NCBI GenBank assembly: GCA_019918135.1
Contig: WBZZ01000089.1
Span: forward strand, 23,501-87,500
Reading direction: 5' to 3'
From: Paulinella micropora
Taxonomy: Eukaryota > Cercozoa > Imbricatea > Euglyphida > Paulinellidae
Length of the DNA: 64,000 nt
A program made the position numbers and the translations under genes. Below the pieces are notes generated by a model. It ran no database searches. It worked only from the letters and a program-made list of their open reading frames with translations, and had not been told where the DNA came from. Shown here piece after piece: positions 40,301-50,035 of the stretch (its first letter is position 1; every line of letters starts with the position of its first letter).

Positions 40301-41606
40301 TAACGGCGGGGAACAATATAACTTGGACTGAGGCGATGAACATAAGCACAGCGGGATTATTTAAAAAATATGGAAAGTAAGCAATAAACTCGCTTTTAAC
40401 TATAAATCAGGAATAACGGCGGGGAACAATATAACTTGGACTGAGGCGATGAACATAAGCACAGCGGGATTATTAACGGCAAATGCGGGGATAACTACAA
40501 CGACATTAACAACGAGCGACAACATAGTATTAGGTGCTGGCAAAAAAGTATTTGTAGATAGAAGTGCGTAGGCAAATAATAAACTGGTCTTATGGGATGG
40601 AGGAACAGGTTCCACAACTGCTTTTCTTGGTTTTGGTATCAATAACAATACATTGATTTATAATGTTAATACCGACGATAGCCACGTATTTTATCATACT
40701 GCGGCGACAGAATTATTTAGAATCAGCAACACAGGAATTACGGCTTCAAAGGCACTAACTGCGAATGCGGGGATTACATACACAGGCACACTAACAACGG
40801 CATCAGCATCAACTAATGGGGCAAAAATAGCAATTCAAGGACAAACAGACGGGACGAATGCGAGAGGAATATTTATGTGGGACATTGGAAATTCAAACTG
40901 GGGAATTTATATGAGCCAGTCTGGGGCAAATAAAGCATTAAGCGGAACAGGAACGGCACCAGCGGGAGGAGTAGGCGGAGGATTAACTTCTTATGCTATT
41001 AGATTTAGAGTGAATGGTTCTTCAACGAGTGGGTTCATATGGGAGAATAATTCAAATACTGCTTTAATGTCTTTGAAAGCAAGCGATGGGCAATTATGGG
41101 TATTGTCTAATCCTATTCAATATTCAGACAGGAGAAAAAAAGAAGATATAAAGGAATGTTTAGGCTTAGATTTTATTAATAAGTTAAATCCAGTCTGCTA
41201 TCGTATGATTGATGACAAAAAGAAATGTAGGACTGGCTTAATAGCACAGGAACTGGAAGAAATACTAACAGAAATGGATATGCTAGATTTTGGCGGTTTT
41301 ATAAAAGAAACAATTATGGTTCCGTGTCCAAAGCAAAGAAAAGAATACGAATTGAAAGGTGTGAGTGTTAATCCAGAAGATGTTAAATGTGTTGATAGTG
41401 GTGATGTCGGTTATGGTATAGGTTATTCAGAGTTTATCGCACCGTTAATTAAGGCGGTTCAACAATTATCAGAAAAGGTAGATACATCTATTGATGTAAT
41501 CAATAATTTAGAAAAAGAGAATAAAACTTTACTTAATATATTACAAGACCAAGCAAACCAATTAGCAGAAATTAGAGTGGCCACACTTCCTCCCAATGCC
41601 TCCTAG
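37388..41606 (+). pseudogene. Phage-type fibre/spike protein with C-terminal S74 chaperone domain, broken
   Basis: A very long repetitive protein. The body has recurring modules such as GNVDGIDVSALDTSVVKLTG (near 38,200, 38,640 and, diverged, 39,140) and collagen-like/beta-helix style TITGTTITGTTIT. The C-terminus (~41,120-41,600) matches the intramolecular chaperone (peptidase S74) domain: SDRRKKEDIK, then CRTGLIAQELEEIL. That domain folds trimeric fibres and then cuts itself off. Breaks: TAA at 39059-39061, a frame change near 39,850, a 113-bp tandem duplication at 40,256-40,481, and TAG near 40,569. It would form a receptor-binding fibre. S74 fibres are not among the usual Polinton core genes. 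Confidence 0.75.
40256..40481 (+). repeat. 113-bp tandem duplication inside the fibre gene
   Basis: TATGGAAAGTAAGCAATAAA begins at 40256 and again at 40369; both copies run to GCACAGCGGGATTATT. The length is not a multiple of three, so it shifts the frame. The copies look nearly identical, so it is recent. Confidence 0.88.
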
Positions 41607-41934
41607 ATTACATCCGCCACCGCCAATCATAGAGACGGAAGACCTCACACCCGAATTAAAAAACCGTGTGCTAGATGTTCAAATTAAGCAGGAAGAAAAA
41701 AAATTAGACCACGAATACGAGGACAGCTGGGATTGTTGTATGACTAAGCGAAAAACTGACAGCCGACTTATTAAGTATCTGTTTCAAATGAGTATCATTA
41801 TCTCCATCATCACCCTTTGTATCGTGAGGCTGTCTGAAAAGAACATTGCGTGTGAGGTTGCCAACACTTATGTGGGTATTTTGACCTTACTCATCGGCAT
41901 CTGCCTTCCTTCGCCTTCTAGTTCAAAGAAATGA
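41596..41934 (+). CDS. Small membrane protein, 112 aa
   Basis: The ATG at 41596 overlaps the last codons of the fibre gene (…CCCAATGCCTCCTAG). The N-terminus is Pro-rich (PPRLHPPPPIIETED), followed by a charged helix with paired Cys (WDCCMTKRK). Two hydrophobic segments follow (YLFQMSIIISIITLCIV and YVGILTLLIGICLP), so it probably spans a membrane twice. No family recognised. The overlap suggests linked expression with the fibre. The frame is intact. Confidence 0.6.
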   Translation: MPPRLHPPPPIIETEDLTPELKNRVLDVQIKQEEKKLDHEYEDSWDCCMTKRKTDSRLIKYLFQMSIIISIITLCIVRLSEKNIACEVANTYVGILTLLIGICLPSPSSSKK

Positions 41935-42186
41935 GCATTCATATAGTTGAGTTTTATACCAAGAGCTATCACCAGCACAGATTAGCGGGATAGCTTCATC
42001 AAAACTGCGACACATATTATTTCCATTATTTATAAAAGCACATTTAAATTTGGTTTCTATTCCTTTTTGAATACACCACACACAACTTTCATTTTTTTTA
42101 TCGCTGACCCGCGAATAGAAATCACAAGCAGTCCGAGCAGAAATATTAATTAATAAAAAGTTTATAAGCAGTAATATAGAGGGCAT
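41923..42186 (-). CDS. Small secreted Cys-rich protein, 87 aa
   Basis: The ATG at 42186 gives a classic signal peptide (MPSILLLINFLLINISA). The mature part has about seven Cys (CDFYSRV, CVWCIQKG, KCAF, MCRSF, ICAGD, ECSFL), some in a WC arrangement reminiscent of PSI-like or toxin-like disulphide folds. No specific family is claimed. It is divergent from the gene at 42191; the two ATGs are only 4 bp apart, so each gene's 5' leader must lie within the other gene. Secreted or lumenal location is inferred. Confidence 0.55.
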   Translation of the reverse strand: MPSILLLINFLLINISARTACDFYSRVSDKKNESCVWCIQKGIETKFKCAFINNGNNMCRSFDEAIPLICAGDSSWYKTQLYECSFL

Positions 42187-42190
42187 CACG

Positions 42191-42550
42191 ATGGACTGTA
42201 AATACCAAAAGATTATTTTTCTAAGTAATGATTTTGCTGGTGGTAGCAAGACATTTGACAAAAACATTCAAATGAACTTTACACCAACCAGAATGAATGT
42301 TAAGTTTATCCATTATATGAATAATGTGACGGAGACGAAAACAAAAATCCTTTATTTGGACCGCATCGGTATTATTGGAACATTCGCCGATAGCAACACC
42401 GCAAACATTTCCAATCTTAGCTACAACTTGGGGATTATTAATTGGACCGACGGGCAATACACCTTTAAAGTGCTTAAAACAGACAATCGTAGTATTGAGA
42501 CTGACCAACTAGCTGGAAGAATTGTTATATGCTTAGAATTTCTAGCGTAG
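42191..42550 (+). CDS. Hypothetical protein, 119 aa
   Basis: The ATG at 42191 starts an intact, mostly beta-type protein (MDCKYQKIIFLSNDFAGGSK; YNLGIINWTDGQYTFKVL). Composition and size suggest a small single-domain structural protein, perhaps a capsid-associated jelly roll, but no known family is recognised. Two hairpins follow the stop (42547-42567 and 42572-42587). The ATPase gene lies downstream. Confidence 0.55.
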   Translation: MDCKYQKIIFLSNDFAGGSKTFDKNIQMNFTPTRMNVKFIHYMNNVTETKTKILYLDRIGIIGTFADSNTANISNLSYNLGIINWTDGQYTFKVLKTDNRSIETDQLAGRIVICLEFLA

Positions 42551-42592
42551 GGGCCTGCTCCCCCTACATATGCTCAACGAGTTGAGCTTTTT
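42547..42592 (+). terminator. Two adjacent hairpins ending in a T run
   Basis: GTAGGGG/CCCCTAC (42547-42567) is followed by the perfect GCTCAAC-GA-GTTGAGC (42572-42587) and TTTTT. They sit at the end of the 42191 gene and before the ATPase leader. Hairpin-directed transcript ends are known in mimiviruses and virophages; here it is inferred. Confidence 0.5.
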
Positions 42593-42599
42593 GCTCGCA

Positions 42600-42702
42600 A
42601 AAACCCCGCTGTTGTGGTAAGTGATTAAATCAAAAAAATATTTTTCTATATATAGTTTTTTGAGGTCGTAGGAGGTTTTTTGAAAAAAAAAAAGCTCTTA
42701 CA
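42600..42702 (+). promoter_or_regulatory. Leader module of the ATPase gene (copy A)
   Basis: AT-rich TATATATAG is followed by TTTTTTGAGGTCGTAGGAGG, TTTTTTGAAAA and GCTCTTACAATGGA. The same ~100-bp arrangement precedes the minor capsid gene at 45,850-45,948. Confidence 0.7.
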
Positions 42703-43527
42703 ATGGAAAAAATCAATAATGTAAAGGTGAAACCAGTCAAGCAAAACGGAGATGGCGACAAGTTGGCAAAAGGATATAAGTTATTCAATGAACCGTATGC
42801 CAATATTTTTCTTCTCGCTCGCAAGAAGAGTGGCAAGACGACCGCACTGTTTGAAATCCTGAAACGAACAACTGATAAAAAGACCCGTATTGTCATTATA
42901 GCCAGCACAATACATAAGGACCACATTTACAAAGAAATGGTTAAGCACTTCAAGAAAAAGGGAAACCCGATGGCTATATACACATATTTGAAAACGGACG
43001 GATACAGTGTGATTGATTACGAGTTAGACAAGCTAAACAAGCCAGACGAGGAGCAAGAAGAAGGCTAGATTGTTCAGGACGAGAAAGAAGAACCGAAGCC
43101 AAAGTTTCTTTATTTTGGTAAAGAGGAAAAGAAGAAGCAGGAGGGAGGCAAAAAAGTGGAAAGACCGAGCAAATACATTACACCAGAAGTTGTGTTCGTG
43201 TTAGATGATTTGGGTAGTGGGTTGAGAGATAAGTCCGTTAGCGACCTATTGAAAAAAAATAGACACTACAAGTCAAAGGTGATTATGAGCTCACAGTATC
43301 TAAACGACTTACGACCAGAGGCGATTAAACAGCTGGACTACCTACTCATTTTTCCAGGTCAGTCTCAGGATAAAATCGAACTAGTGTATAAACATCTGGA
43401 CCTTGGCTACGACCTTGACTACTTCATTGAAAAATATCACGAGGCGACCAAAGAGAGGTTTAACTTTTTGTATGTAGATGCGGTGTGTGATGAATTACGA
43501 AAGAACTTCAATATTCGTTTAAAGTAA
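42703..43527 (+). pseudogene. FtsK/HerA-type DNA-packaging ATPase with in-frame TAG
   Basis: Residues 36-48 hold the P-loop (FLLARKKSGKTTALF), and the Walker B strand VVFVLDDLGS follows the interruption. A TAG at 43066-43068 breaks the frame; the reading frame resumes without an indel to 43527. The downstream part has sensor-like KVIMSSQYLNDL and a conserved C-terminal helical region. The enzyme pumps DNA into capsids and is a core gene of Polintons, virophages and adintoviruses. The stop lies in a low-complexity Glu-rich linker and is one C-to-T change from a Gln codon. Confidence 0.85.
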
Positions 43528-43618
43528 TTTTATTATTATTTATTTTTTTTAGAACTATATATAGGAACCTTTTGAAAAAGCTTCACCAAAACCGGAGGTG
43601 CGGAGGCGGAGTCTCTGC

Positions 43619-43929
43619 ATGCCAACATCACCAGTGATTATTTCACAACCATCGGGATACAATATCAGCTACAATCCAAGCCCAGTCAGTATGCCACAAG
43701 CAGGAGGGAAAAGAAAATCAAAAAAGAAACAAACAGGTGGGAAAGTAAATTGGAAAAAAGTCGGACAAGCCATATTGGATGCTAATAGGTTTATCAGAAG
43801 AACCAATTGATTTCAAGGGGTGCTACTTTTCTGAGCGATGTCGGAGTGCCTTATGCGGACCGTGTAGCGAAGGCCGCGATGAAGCAAGGATACGGCAAGC
43901 AACGAGGAGGAGCCGTTAAGTTTCGGTAG
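43619..43929 (+). pseudogene. Small basic virion protein, frameshifted
   Basis: The ATG at 43619 follows a leader nearly identical to that of the lipase gene at 50092. The first frame has a Pro/Ser N-terminus, a Lys-rich block (GGKRKSKKKQTGGK) and NWKKVGQAILDANRFIRR, ending at 43810. Coding sense continues in another frame (FLSDVGVPYADRVAKAAMKQ) to a TAG at 43927-43929. The arrangement resembles the small basic/amphipathic core or membrane-active proteins of adenovirus-like particles. One indel near 43,812 breaks it. Confidence 0.55.
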
Positions 43930-43985
43930 GCGAAGTCTCTACAAATGTAAAATCTTATATTAATTTTTCTTCTAACAATATACAT

Positions 43986-45002
43986 ATGAAAAAATTAAGA
44001 AGAGGAGGTGTGCGAAAACAACGACCGCCGAGGATATACAGAACCAAAGATGGCAAGCCGTACATTAAAGTGAAAGGTAAACGAGCATATCTCAACTTTG
44101 GCGAGAAAACGAATGACCTTTCAACACTTCAAATCGTTAAACTGTTTCTGAAATATATGAACAAACCCAACCGTCGGGGTCGTAGGGGCGGAGTCCCTAC
44201 AATAGTTAAGTCCGACTTCAACCGTCTTGAATACGAGAACCGCAATCAGGTAAATAATCAGCTAGATAAACTCAAACTGGAAAAGTATGAGCAAATACAC
44301 GAACTAGAAAAGAAAGACAAAGAAACAAAAGAACAACAAAAGAAAATAGAAGAGCGAGAAGCAGAAACGAAAAGAAATGAACTCGCACTCATACAGACTG
44401 AAACAGCTCAAGCTCAAAGAATGGCTACTATTGACGGAGAAATAAAAAGACAAAATGCGATTAACGATGCTTTGGTTGAAAGAGCAAGAGCATTGAATGA
44501 AGTAAAAGGTGAATTAAAAAGAAGTAAAAGAAAACAAAGGGAAAGAAAAGGAAGACAGTATGTTTTGTCCGAAGAAGAAGCCATAGCATTTGCTGAGGAA
44601 ATTCAAAGAAGGAATGATGAAGCAAAACAACGACAAGACGATTTAAGACAGCAAGCAATGGAAGCAGAACAGAAAGCGGAGGAATCAGACAGAAAAGCAT
44701 TTATAGCAAATCTAGAAAGAGCTCAAACTTTATTTAGGGGTGGCAAGAAAAGAAAGATTAGTGTCAATAGTTTAGCAAAAAAACTAGGGTGGAAAACGAG
44801 GGGGAGCAAACACGGAAACAAAGATGTTGAAGGCAGAACGGCCAAAGGTTATATCCAAGAAATCATAGCTGTTAGACAGGGCGAACTTAACATAACCCCT
44901 AATATGACACTTGAAGAATTGGAAAATGCTTTAATAGGTCTAACCGCACAGGGTGGAACTGGTGCTAAAAAATTGGAAGATATCATAAAAAATATTAACT
45001 AA
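43986..45002 (+). CDS. Long coiled-coil protein, 338 aa
   Basis: The ATG at 43986 follows AACAATATACAT. The N-terminus is basic and Gly-rich (RRGGVRKQRPPR) with a YIKVKGKRAYLNFG strand. Residues ~80-240 form a long charged coiled coil rich in Glu, Lys, Arg and Gln. A basic globular C-terminal part follows (GGKKRKISVNSLAKKLGWKT). A hairpin with the GCGGAGT loop lies inside the coding sequence (44182-44200). It sits in the virion gene block just before the protease, so a core or scaffold role is plausible. No family recognised; intact. Confidence 0.65.
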   Translation: MKKLRRGGVRKQRPPRIYRTKDGKPYIKVKGKRAYLNFGEKTNDLSTLQIVKLFLKYMNKPNRRGRRGGVPTIVKSDFNRLEYENRNQVNNQLDKLKLEKYEQIHELEKKDKETKEQQKKIEEREAETKRNELALIQTETAQAQRMATIDGEIKRQNAINDALVERARALNEVKGELKRSKRKQRERKGRQYVLSEEEAIAFAEEIQRRNDEAKQRQDDLRQQAMEAEQKAEESDRKAFIANLERAQTLFRGGKKRKISVNSLAKKLGWKTRGSKHGNKDVEGRTAKGYIQEIIAVRQGELNITPNMTLEELENALIGLTAQGGTGAKKLEDIIKNIN

Positions 45003-45006
45003 GATA

Positions 45007-45819
45007 ATGATAAAAAAGCATTTGAAACGAAGTGAATGGAAGACCAAATCAAAGAAAAAAGAATTAGTAAATACCCTAATAAACAAAATGTATGCCGACC
45101 CCAACACATATAAATCACTTTCAAATGAATTCCAGATACAACCAGCAGGGGCAAGCCCCCGCACCCCCACCACTGATGTAGAGGAAGTTCAACCAGCACC
45201 ACCCACAGACGAACAAGCACCAACCCCCACCACAGATGTAGATATTATTCAACCACAAGCACTCGATGAAGTTCAAACACAAAATGAGAAAGAGGTAAAT
45301 CCAGGGGTTGTAGGGGGAGGAGGCCCCTACAGAGGGCTAATGACGGATGAAATAGACAACATTATGAAAAAGCACGAATGGTATTTGGGGACTGTGGCGA
45401 GCGACGAAATACACAAGCTGAAACCAGAACAAAGAAAGAAGTATGGATTTATTATGAACTTGGATAAGTCTAGCCAACCAGGCTCACATTGGATTGCTGT
45501 TTGGGTTGACACCATTAAAGACGACTCTATTGAAATCTACGACCCTCTCGCACTGTATAAGCCGACCGAGCTATTTCTACACCAAATGAAACAGCTTATT
45601 GAAAAGAGTAAGCCGAACACATACCTGCTTATGAAGGTTAATCAAGTCAAAAACCAAAGCGACACAACAGATACTTGCGGGTGGCATAGTATTAGATTTT
45701 TGTTAGAGCGGGCGAAAGGTAATAGGTTCAAATTCGCCAGCGGTTTCACAGACTTAAAAGAAAAAGAAGCGGAGGAGTTGAAAACCCAGAACTGCTACGG
45801 CTTTGACACTTTTATTTAG
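45007..45819 (+). CDS. Adenain-like maturation protease, 270 aa
   Basis: The catalytic elements are in Ulp1/adenain order: H161 (PGSHWIAVWVD), D179 (SIEIYDPLAL), Q217 and C224 (QSDTTDTCGWHSIRFLL). The first 110 residues are basic and then Pro/Gln-rich linker with two hairpin-forming GC patches (45145-45162, 45309-45331). It should cleave capsid precursor proteins during particle maturation. The ATG lies 4 nt after the previous stop, suggesting linked expression. The frame is intact; this is a Polinton core gene. Confidence 0.9.
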   Translation: MIKKHLKRSEWKTKSKKKELVNTLINKMYADPNTYKSLSNEFQIQPAGASPRTPTTDVEEVQPAPPTDEQAPTPTTDVDIIQPQALDEVQTQNEKEVNPGVVGGGGPYRGLMTDEIDNIMKKHEWYLGTVASDEIHKLKPEQRKKYGFIMNLDKSSQPGSHWIAVWVDTIKDDSIEIYDPLALYKPTELFLHQMKQLIEKSKPNTYLLMKVNQVKNQSDTTDTCGWHSIRFLLERAKGNRFKFASGFTDLKEKEAEELKTQNCYGFDTFI

Positions 45820-45849
45820 CAGGGGCCTTCATCCCCCGCACCCCCTCCG

Positions 45850-45948
45850 TTGTGGCAGGTAATTAAAACAAAAAATATATTTTCTAATATATATACAGTA
45901 TAATTTTTTGAGGTCGTAGGAGGTTTTTTGAAAAAAAAGCTCTTACAA
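45850..45948 (+). promoter_or_regulatory. Leader module of the minor capsid gene (copy B)
   Basis: Contains TAATATATATACAG, GAGGTCGTAGGAGGTTTTTT and GAAAAAAAAGCTCTTACAAATGG, nearly the same as the ATPase leader (42,600-42,702). Probably a shared late-type promoter. Confidence 0.7.
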
Positions 45949-46764
45949 ATGGAGTATACAGGTGGTCATGCGAGTGGTATTTACTATATTAACAGCAAAA
46001 ATCGGATAAATGGCACAGATTCAGATTTTAGTTGTGAAGTCAATATGAAATCGCTAGACAATCCAACCCATTGTAAAATTTTACATATCTATGTGCCGAA
46101 GTCGTATTATTCCGTCGCCAGTCCTTACAATACTTTTATTCTGAGTGAGAATGGTAACGAGGCACTAATTACGATACCCGAAGGCAACTACACGATGAAC
46201 AACTTAAAAAATAAGCTGGCCGAGGTGCTAACCGCAGAAAGCCCGAACGACTACACATACACAATGACAAGCAACAACACCAACACTGACCCCGAAGATG
46301 GCAAACTATTATTTACCGTGGCGAACAATCCCATTAACATTCAACCGCGGTTTGTGTTTGATGACGAAACTCGCATCCACGAAATTATGGGGTTTGAGCG
46401 GTCCTCTACTTACTTCTTCGCTAATAATACACTGAGGTCACCAAATGTCATAATATTGACTGGCGAAAAGACTTTATATCTTCAAAGCGACCTCGTCGGC
46501 GAAGGCGATAATCGCGTGCTCCAAGAAATATACACGGCGAATGAAATCCCGTTCGGCTCTGTTATCTACGATGGCTCGGGTAGTGAATACGGAAAACGAC
46601 TATCTACTAGTTCAATCAATGTGTATCGGTTTTACTTAACTGACGAAAACGACCAACCCATTAACCTAAACGGTTTGGGTATCGTAATGACATTGTTGAT
46701 TTACCGCGAGACGAATTATTTTAATTTATTTACATCATTTTTTAATCTACTCAAATCAAGGTAA
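45949..46764 (+). CDS. Minor capsid (penton) protein, single jelly roll, 271 aa
   Basis: The ATG at 45949 lies directly after the shared leader. The N-terminal signature GIYYINSKNRINGTDSDFSC is typical of Polinton/virophage minor capsid proteins, followed by alternating beta strands (YVPKSYYSVASPYNTF, EGNYTMNNLKNKLAEVL). The fold expected is a single jelly roll forming pentons. The frame is intact. It is placed between protease and major capsid gene, the usual Polinton order. Confidence 0.85.
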   Translation: MEYTGGHASGIYYINSKNRINGTDSDFSCEVNMKSLDNPTHCKILHIYVPKSYYSVASPYNTFILSENGNEALITIPEGNYTMNNLKNKLAEVLTAESPNDYTYTMTSNNTNTDPEDGKLLFTVANNPINIQPRFVFDDETRIHEIMGFERSSTYFFANNTLRSPNVIILTGEKTLYLQSDLVGEGDNRVLQEIYTANEIPFGSVIYDGSGSEYGKRLSTSSINVYRFYLTDENDQPINLNGLGIVMTLLIYRETNYFNLFTSFFNLLKSR

Positions 46765-46827
46765 TTAATTAATTTATTTTTTTTTCTCATATTAAAATAT
46801 ATAGGACAACCAAAAACTGAAAAACAA

Positions 46828-48352
46828 ATGCCTACACAACACGGAGGCGAACTAGATTTCAGCAGGACTGACTACATCAGTGCTTCTTATCGTTTGAATA
46901 AGCTTACACCTCGTGAGGGTTCTATTAATGTCACTGTGTCTACCGCAGGAGGACAGGAAAGCAACTTTGACCTTATCAGCCGTCCGTTTAACTTGGCTCG
47001 CTCTGTTTTGATTTTTAATTATGCTCCGGATGCGAAGGTGGCGAACTACAATAAATGCTTTATGGACTGTCTGGCACCAATTAGACAGATTCAATTGATT
47101 ACTAGGGGTGGTGTTTATCTGTGATATTAACGAAGTCGGAAATATCACTAAGATGATTTGGAAACCCGAAACCTCCATTGATGATTTACTAGCTTTGGAA
47201 AACCACGATAATGGAAGTGGAGCTGGTTGTATGCTTCAAAAGTGTAATGCTACAACTACATTTCAACCCGCTAGCGATGCTACAAGGTTGGCCGCATTAC
47301 AAACAGCATTGGCTGGTTCGGCAATAGCAGGAAATGCGGCGGGGCAAATTGATACTGGTATTGATGTTGCTAAGGCTCAGGTTCAGGCCGCATTAAAGGC
47401 TTGGATGGCACAACCCTCCACAAATGCTCGCCGACACGATGATACCCTTATTGCGAATGAGACTGGCACGAGTAAGTTCGTTAATGTTGCTTTTAATGAG
47501 GCTAAGTATTTTTCAGCTGGAACTATTAACAATGCCAGCCCGAGTGTTAATGTTAAGATTAATCTTGGAATGCTTTACAATACCATTTTCGCTCTGGATA
47601 AAACTATTATGTTTCCAGAAATTTTGACTTTGCGGATTGTTTGGCAACAGACACCCAAAATCTTTTATTATAACAATGATGCTCTTTCTACTGGTGGTGG
47701 CACCGTTGCGGTAGCTGATTCAAATGTTACTATTACTAATCTCAGCCTGTTCTTAGCTGTTGAAACTAACCCAGATGTTGTTCAATCAATTCAACAGAAG
47801 ATTATGAGCCCCGAAGGTATGAGCTTCAACATTGATTATTCTTATTTGTATAAAAATATTGTCGGAGTGGCTTCAACTTCTCAAAATGTTATCCTTAGAT
47901 TTGACAGAGGCCACGGACGGCGAATTAAGAAAATTTATCATTCTGTATTTAACACGACCGAAAATAAGAACACTGCTTATGACAATAGCAACCTGCTCGG
48001 TTCTAAGGTCCAAACTTTTTATACCACACTAGACGGAGCACGACTTCAAGAATTCAATGTTGATTGTCAAACTGGAAAACTAGAAGACTATATGTATCTT
48101 AAACCGAAGTTGGAAGGCTCTTCTTTGATGAATAGCAATGTTTATCAATACAACTGGGTTTGGTGCGATAGCTTTGACAATACCCGCCCTCTGTGGAGCA
48201 AGGACCAAAATGAAATCAGCGGATTAAGTCTAGACACCGAGCGACGATGGGAGTTTATTGCTACCACTGCTAATATTGCGGCCAATCATTACACATTTGT
48301 CGTAACTCAGCAAGAAGTAAATGTCAGGAATGGCACCATTACTATGACATAA
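46828..48352 (+). pseudogene. Major capsid protein (double jelly roll), one frameshift
   Basis: The ATG at 46828 follows ATATATAGGACAACC. The first frame (GGELDFSRTDYISASYRLNK) ends at 47124. Sense shifts by one base near 47,110 and continues to 48352 with NLGMLYNTIFALDKTIMFPE, LSLFLAVETNPDVVQSIQQK and TFVVTQQEVNVRNGTITM. Length (~505 residues) and position next to the minor capsid gene fit the double jelly-roll capsid protein of Polintons. Apart from the frameshift it is clean, so decay is recent or the indel is an assembly error. Confidence 0.85.
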
Positions 48353-48439
48353 ACCTCGCCATTGAAGTAATAGGTTTTTGAAAAAAGCACTTACAATTAA
48401 TTTTGATAGATTATTTATTTTTTTGTTAATATAGGAACA

Positions 48440-49690
48440 ATGAGTCATCAGCGAAATTTGATAGCACAAGACCCTGACGGAGACTTCATAAATGTCAAAG
48501 TCGGATATGACGGCAACATTGAAACCAATAGTATGAAAACCGCTTTCGGCGAAGCATTGGTCGGTCAATTATCACCAGTATTACAAGAGATTTTCCCATA
48601 CACTATCAATACACGAATATGGACATTAACTCAAACTGATGCGACCATTTCATTTAATGCGAATATGGCCGAACTTAAAACAGATGTGAAGACGACCGCG
48701 AATGCCGTATTGACGAGTAAAAAAAGAATTAAATACAGAACAGGTATGGGAGTTCTAACACGATTTACTGCTTTATGGACTACTGATGAAACGAAAGACT
48801 ACAATTCATATATCGGCATAGGCGAAAGTGATTTTACTAATGGCTTCTATTTTTACAAAATAAAAGCGACTGGTATGAATATCGCCAGTGTTAAAGGAGG
48901 GGTGCCGACACTTACTCCCCAGGCGATTTGGGATGACCCTTGTGATGGAACTAAAATTATGCCCGCCTTAGACTGGACCAAAGGGAATGTATTCCAGATT
49001 AAATTTCAATATCTTGGCTTTGGTGCTATAAGGTTCTACATAGAAAATCCATCAAGTGGAGAATTTCAGCTGGTTCATACAATTAGGTATGCGAATGCGA
49101 ATATGGGTGTTAGTCTTTCAAATACAACCCTACCTTTTTCAGCTTGTATTAGAAATTATGGAACTGGTAATGCTAATCAAATATTAAAAACAGCCAGTTG
49201 TAGTATGTTTATTGAGGGCTCCAACACTGTTAATTCAAGCATAACAAACGAAGCGGAAGGAGATGAAAAGGCGAGCACCACTAAAAGCCCAATGCTCAGC
49301 ATAAAAAATAAAACAACTTTTAATGGTGTGACCAATTATTCAATTGTTTATCCATCTCTCGTGAGCATATCAAACGAAGACACCAAAGTTAATATAGTGC
49401 GGATTGTGAAAACAACTGGAACACTTACGGCTGAGAACTTCGCGGATATTGATACCAAAACTTCAATGGTATCAAAGGACACCGCTGCGACTGCCCTTGG
49501 TGGTGCTACTGTGACGGACGTAATTCTAAAACTGTATGTTAATGCTACTTCTAGCCAGCTTATTGACCTGCGAACTTACGACATTCAACTCTCTCCTGGT
49601 GAAAATCTAACATTTTTACAAAAGTCTGTATCTGCTGTCGCAAATGGAGGAAATGTGAGTGTTATCGTTAATTTCTTAGAAGATCAATGA
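48440..49690 (+). CDS. Putative virion surface protein with lectin-like fold, 416 aa
   Basis: The ATG at 48440 follows TTAATATAGGAACA and a GTTTTTGAAAAAAGCACTTACA leader. The central region (YRTGMGVLTRFTALWTTDET, then IGIGESDFTNGFYFYKIKA) resembles concanavalin/LamG-like beta-sandwich modules seen in phage tail and giant-virus proteins, where the GIG-E-D-GFYF pattern recurs. The C-terminal part is also beta-rich. It may be a capsid decoration or attachment protein. The frame is intact, unlike the fibre gene. Assignment is by pattern only. Confidence 0.5.
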   Translation: MSHQRNLIAQDPDGDFINVKVGYDGNIETNSMKTAFGEALVGQLSPVLQEIFPYTINTRIWTLTQTDATISFNANMAELKTDVKTTANAVLTSKKRIKYRTGMGVLTRFTALWTTDETKDYNSYIGIGESDFTNGFYFYKIKATGMNIASVKGGVPTLTPQAIWDDPCDGTKIMPALDWTKGNVFQIKFQYLGFGAIRFYIENPSSGEFQLVHTIRYANANMGVSLSNTTLPFSACIRNYGTGNANQILKTASCSMFIEGSNTVNSSITNEAEGDEKASTTKSPMLSIKNKTTFNGVTNYSIVYPSLVSISNEDTKVNIVRIVKTTGTLTAENFADIDTKTSMVSKDTAATALGGATVTDVILKLYVNATSSQLIDLRTYDIQLSPGENLTFLQKSVSAVANGGNVSVIVNFLEDQ

Positions 49691-49766
49691 AGCAAAAAAA
49701 ATACAAAAGACTTTACAAATACTTCTTCAATTCATCTCTGGTCCTACACCATGGCTGTTTTATTAA

Positions 49767-49988
49767 TTATTCAATATATGGCTTGTCAATCTTTGCGATG
49801 TCTTCAAACTTCTTTCCGCGGTATTTGCCGAATTGAAAAGTGTCCTTCGGTTGTGTATTTCTCATTTCTTCAATTGCTTTTATTTCGTCGTGTATTACCT
49901 TTTGAACATCTTCCAACGAGAAGGATTTTTTTTCTCCTTCAATGGAAAGTTTTTGGAACTTCTCGCACAGCTTGTAAGGGTAGACATT
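49767..49988 (-). pseudogene. Small FGKYKGK-type protein, start lost
   Basis: A minus-strand frame contains CEKFQKLSIEGEKKSFSLED and ends FQFGKYRGKKFEDIAKIDKP plus YIE. The FGKY(R/K)GK(K/P)xxD motif marks a small domain found in phage and NCLDV nuclease-related proteins. No ATG exists in this frame; the nearby ATG (49985 region) reads a different frame for 30 codons, so a deletion after the start is likely. The usual residues after PYIE are also missing. Confidence 0.5.
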
Positions 49989-50035
49989 AGTATATATAGG
50001 GTAATATAAAAAATAAAAAATAATTAATTAATATA

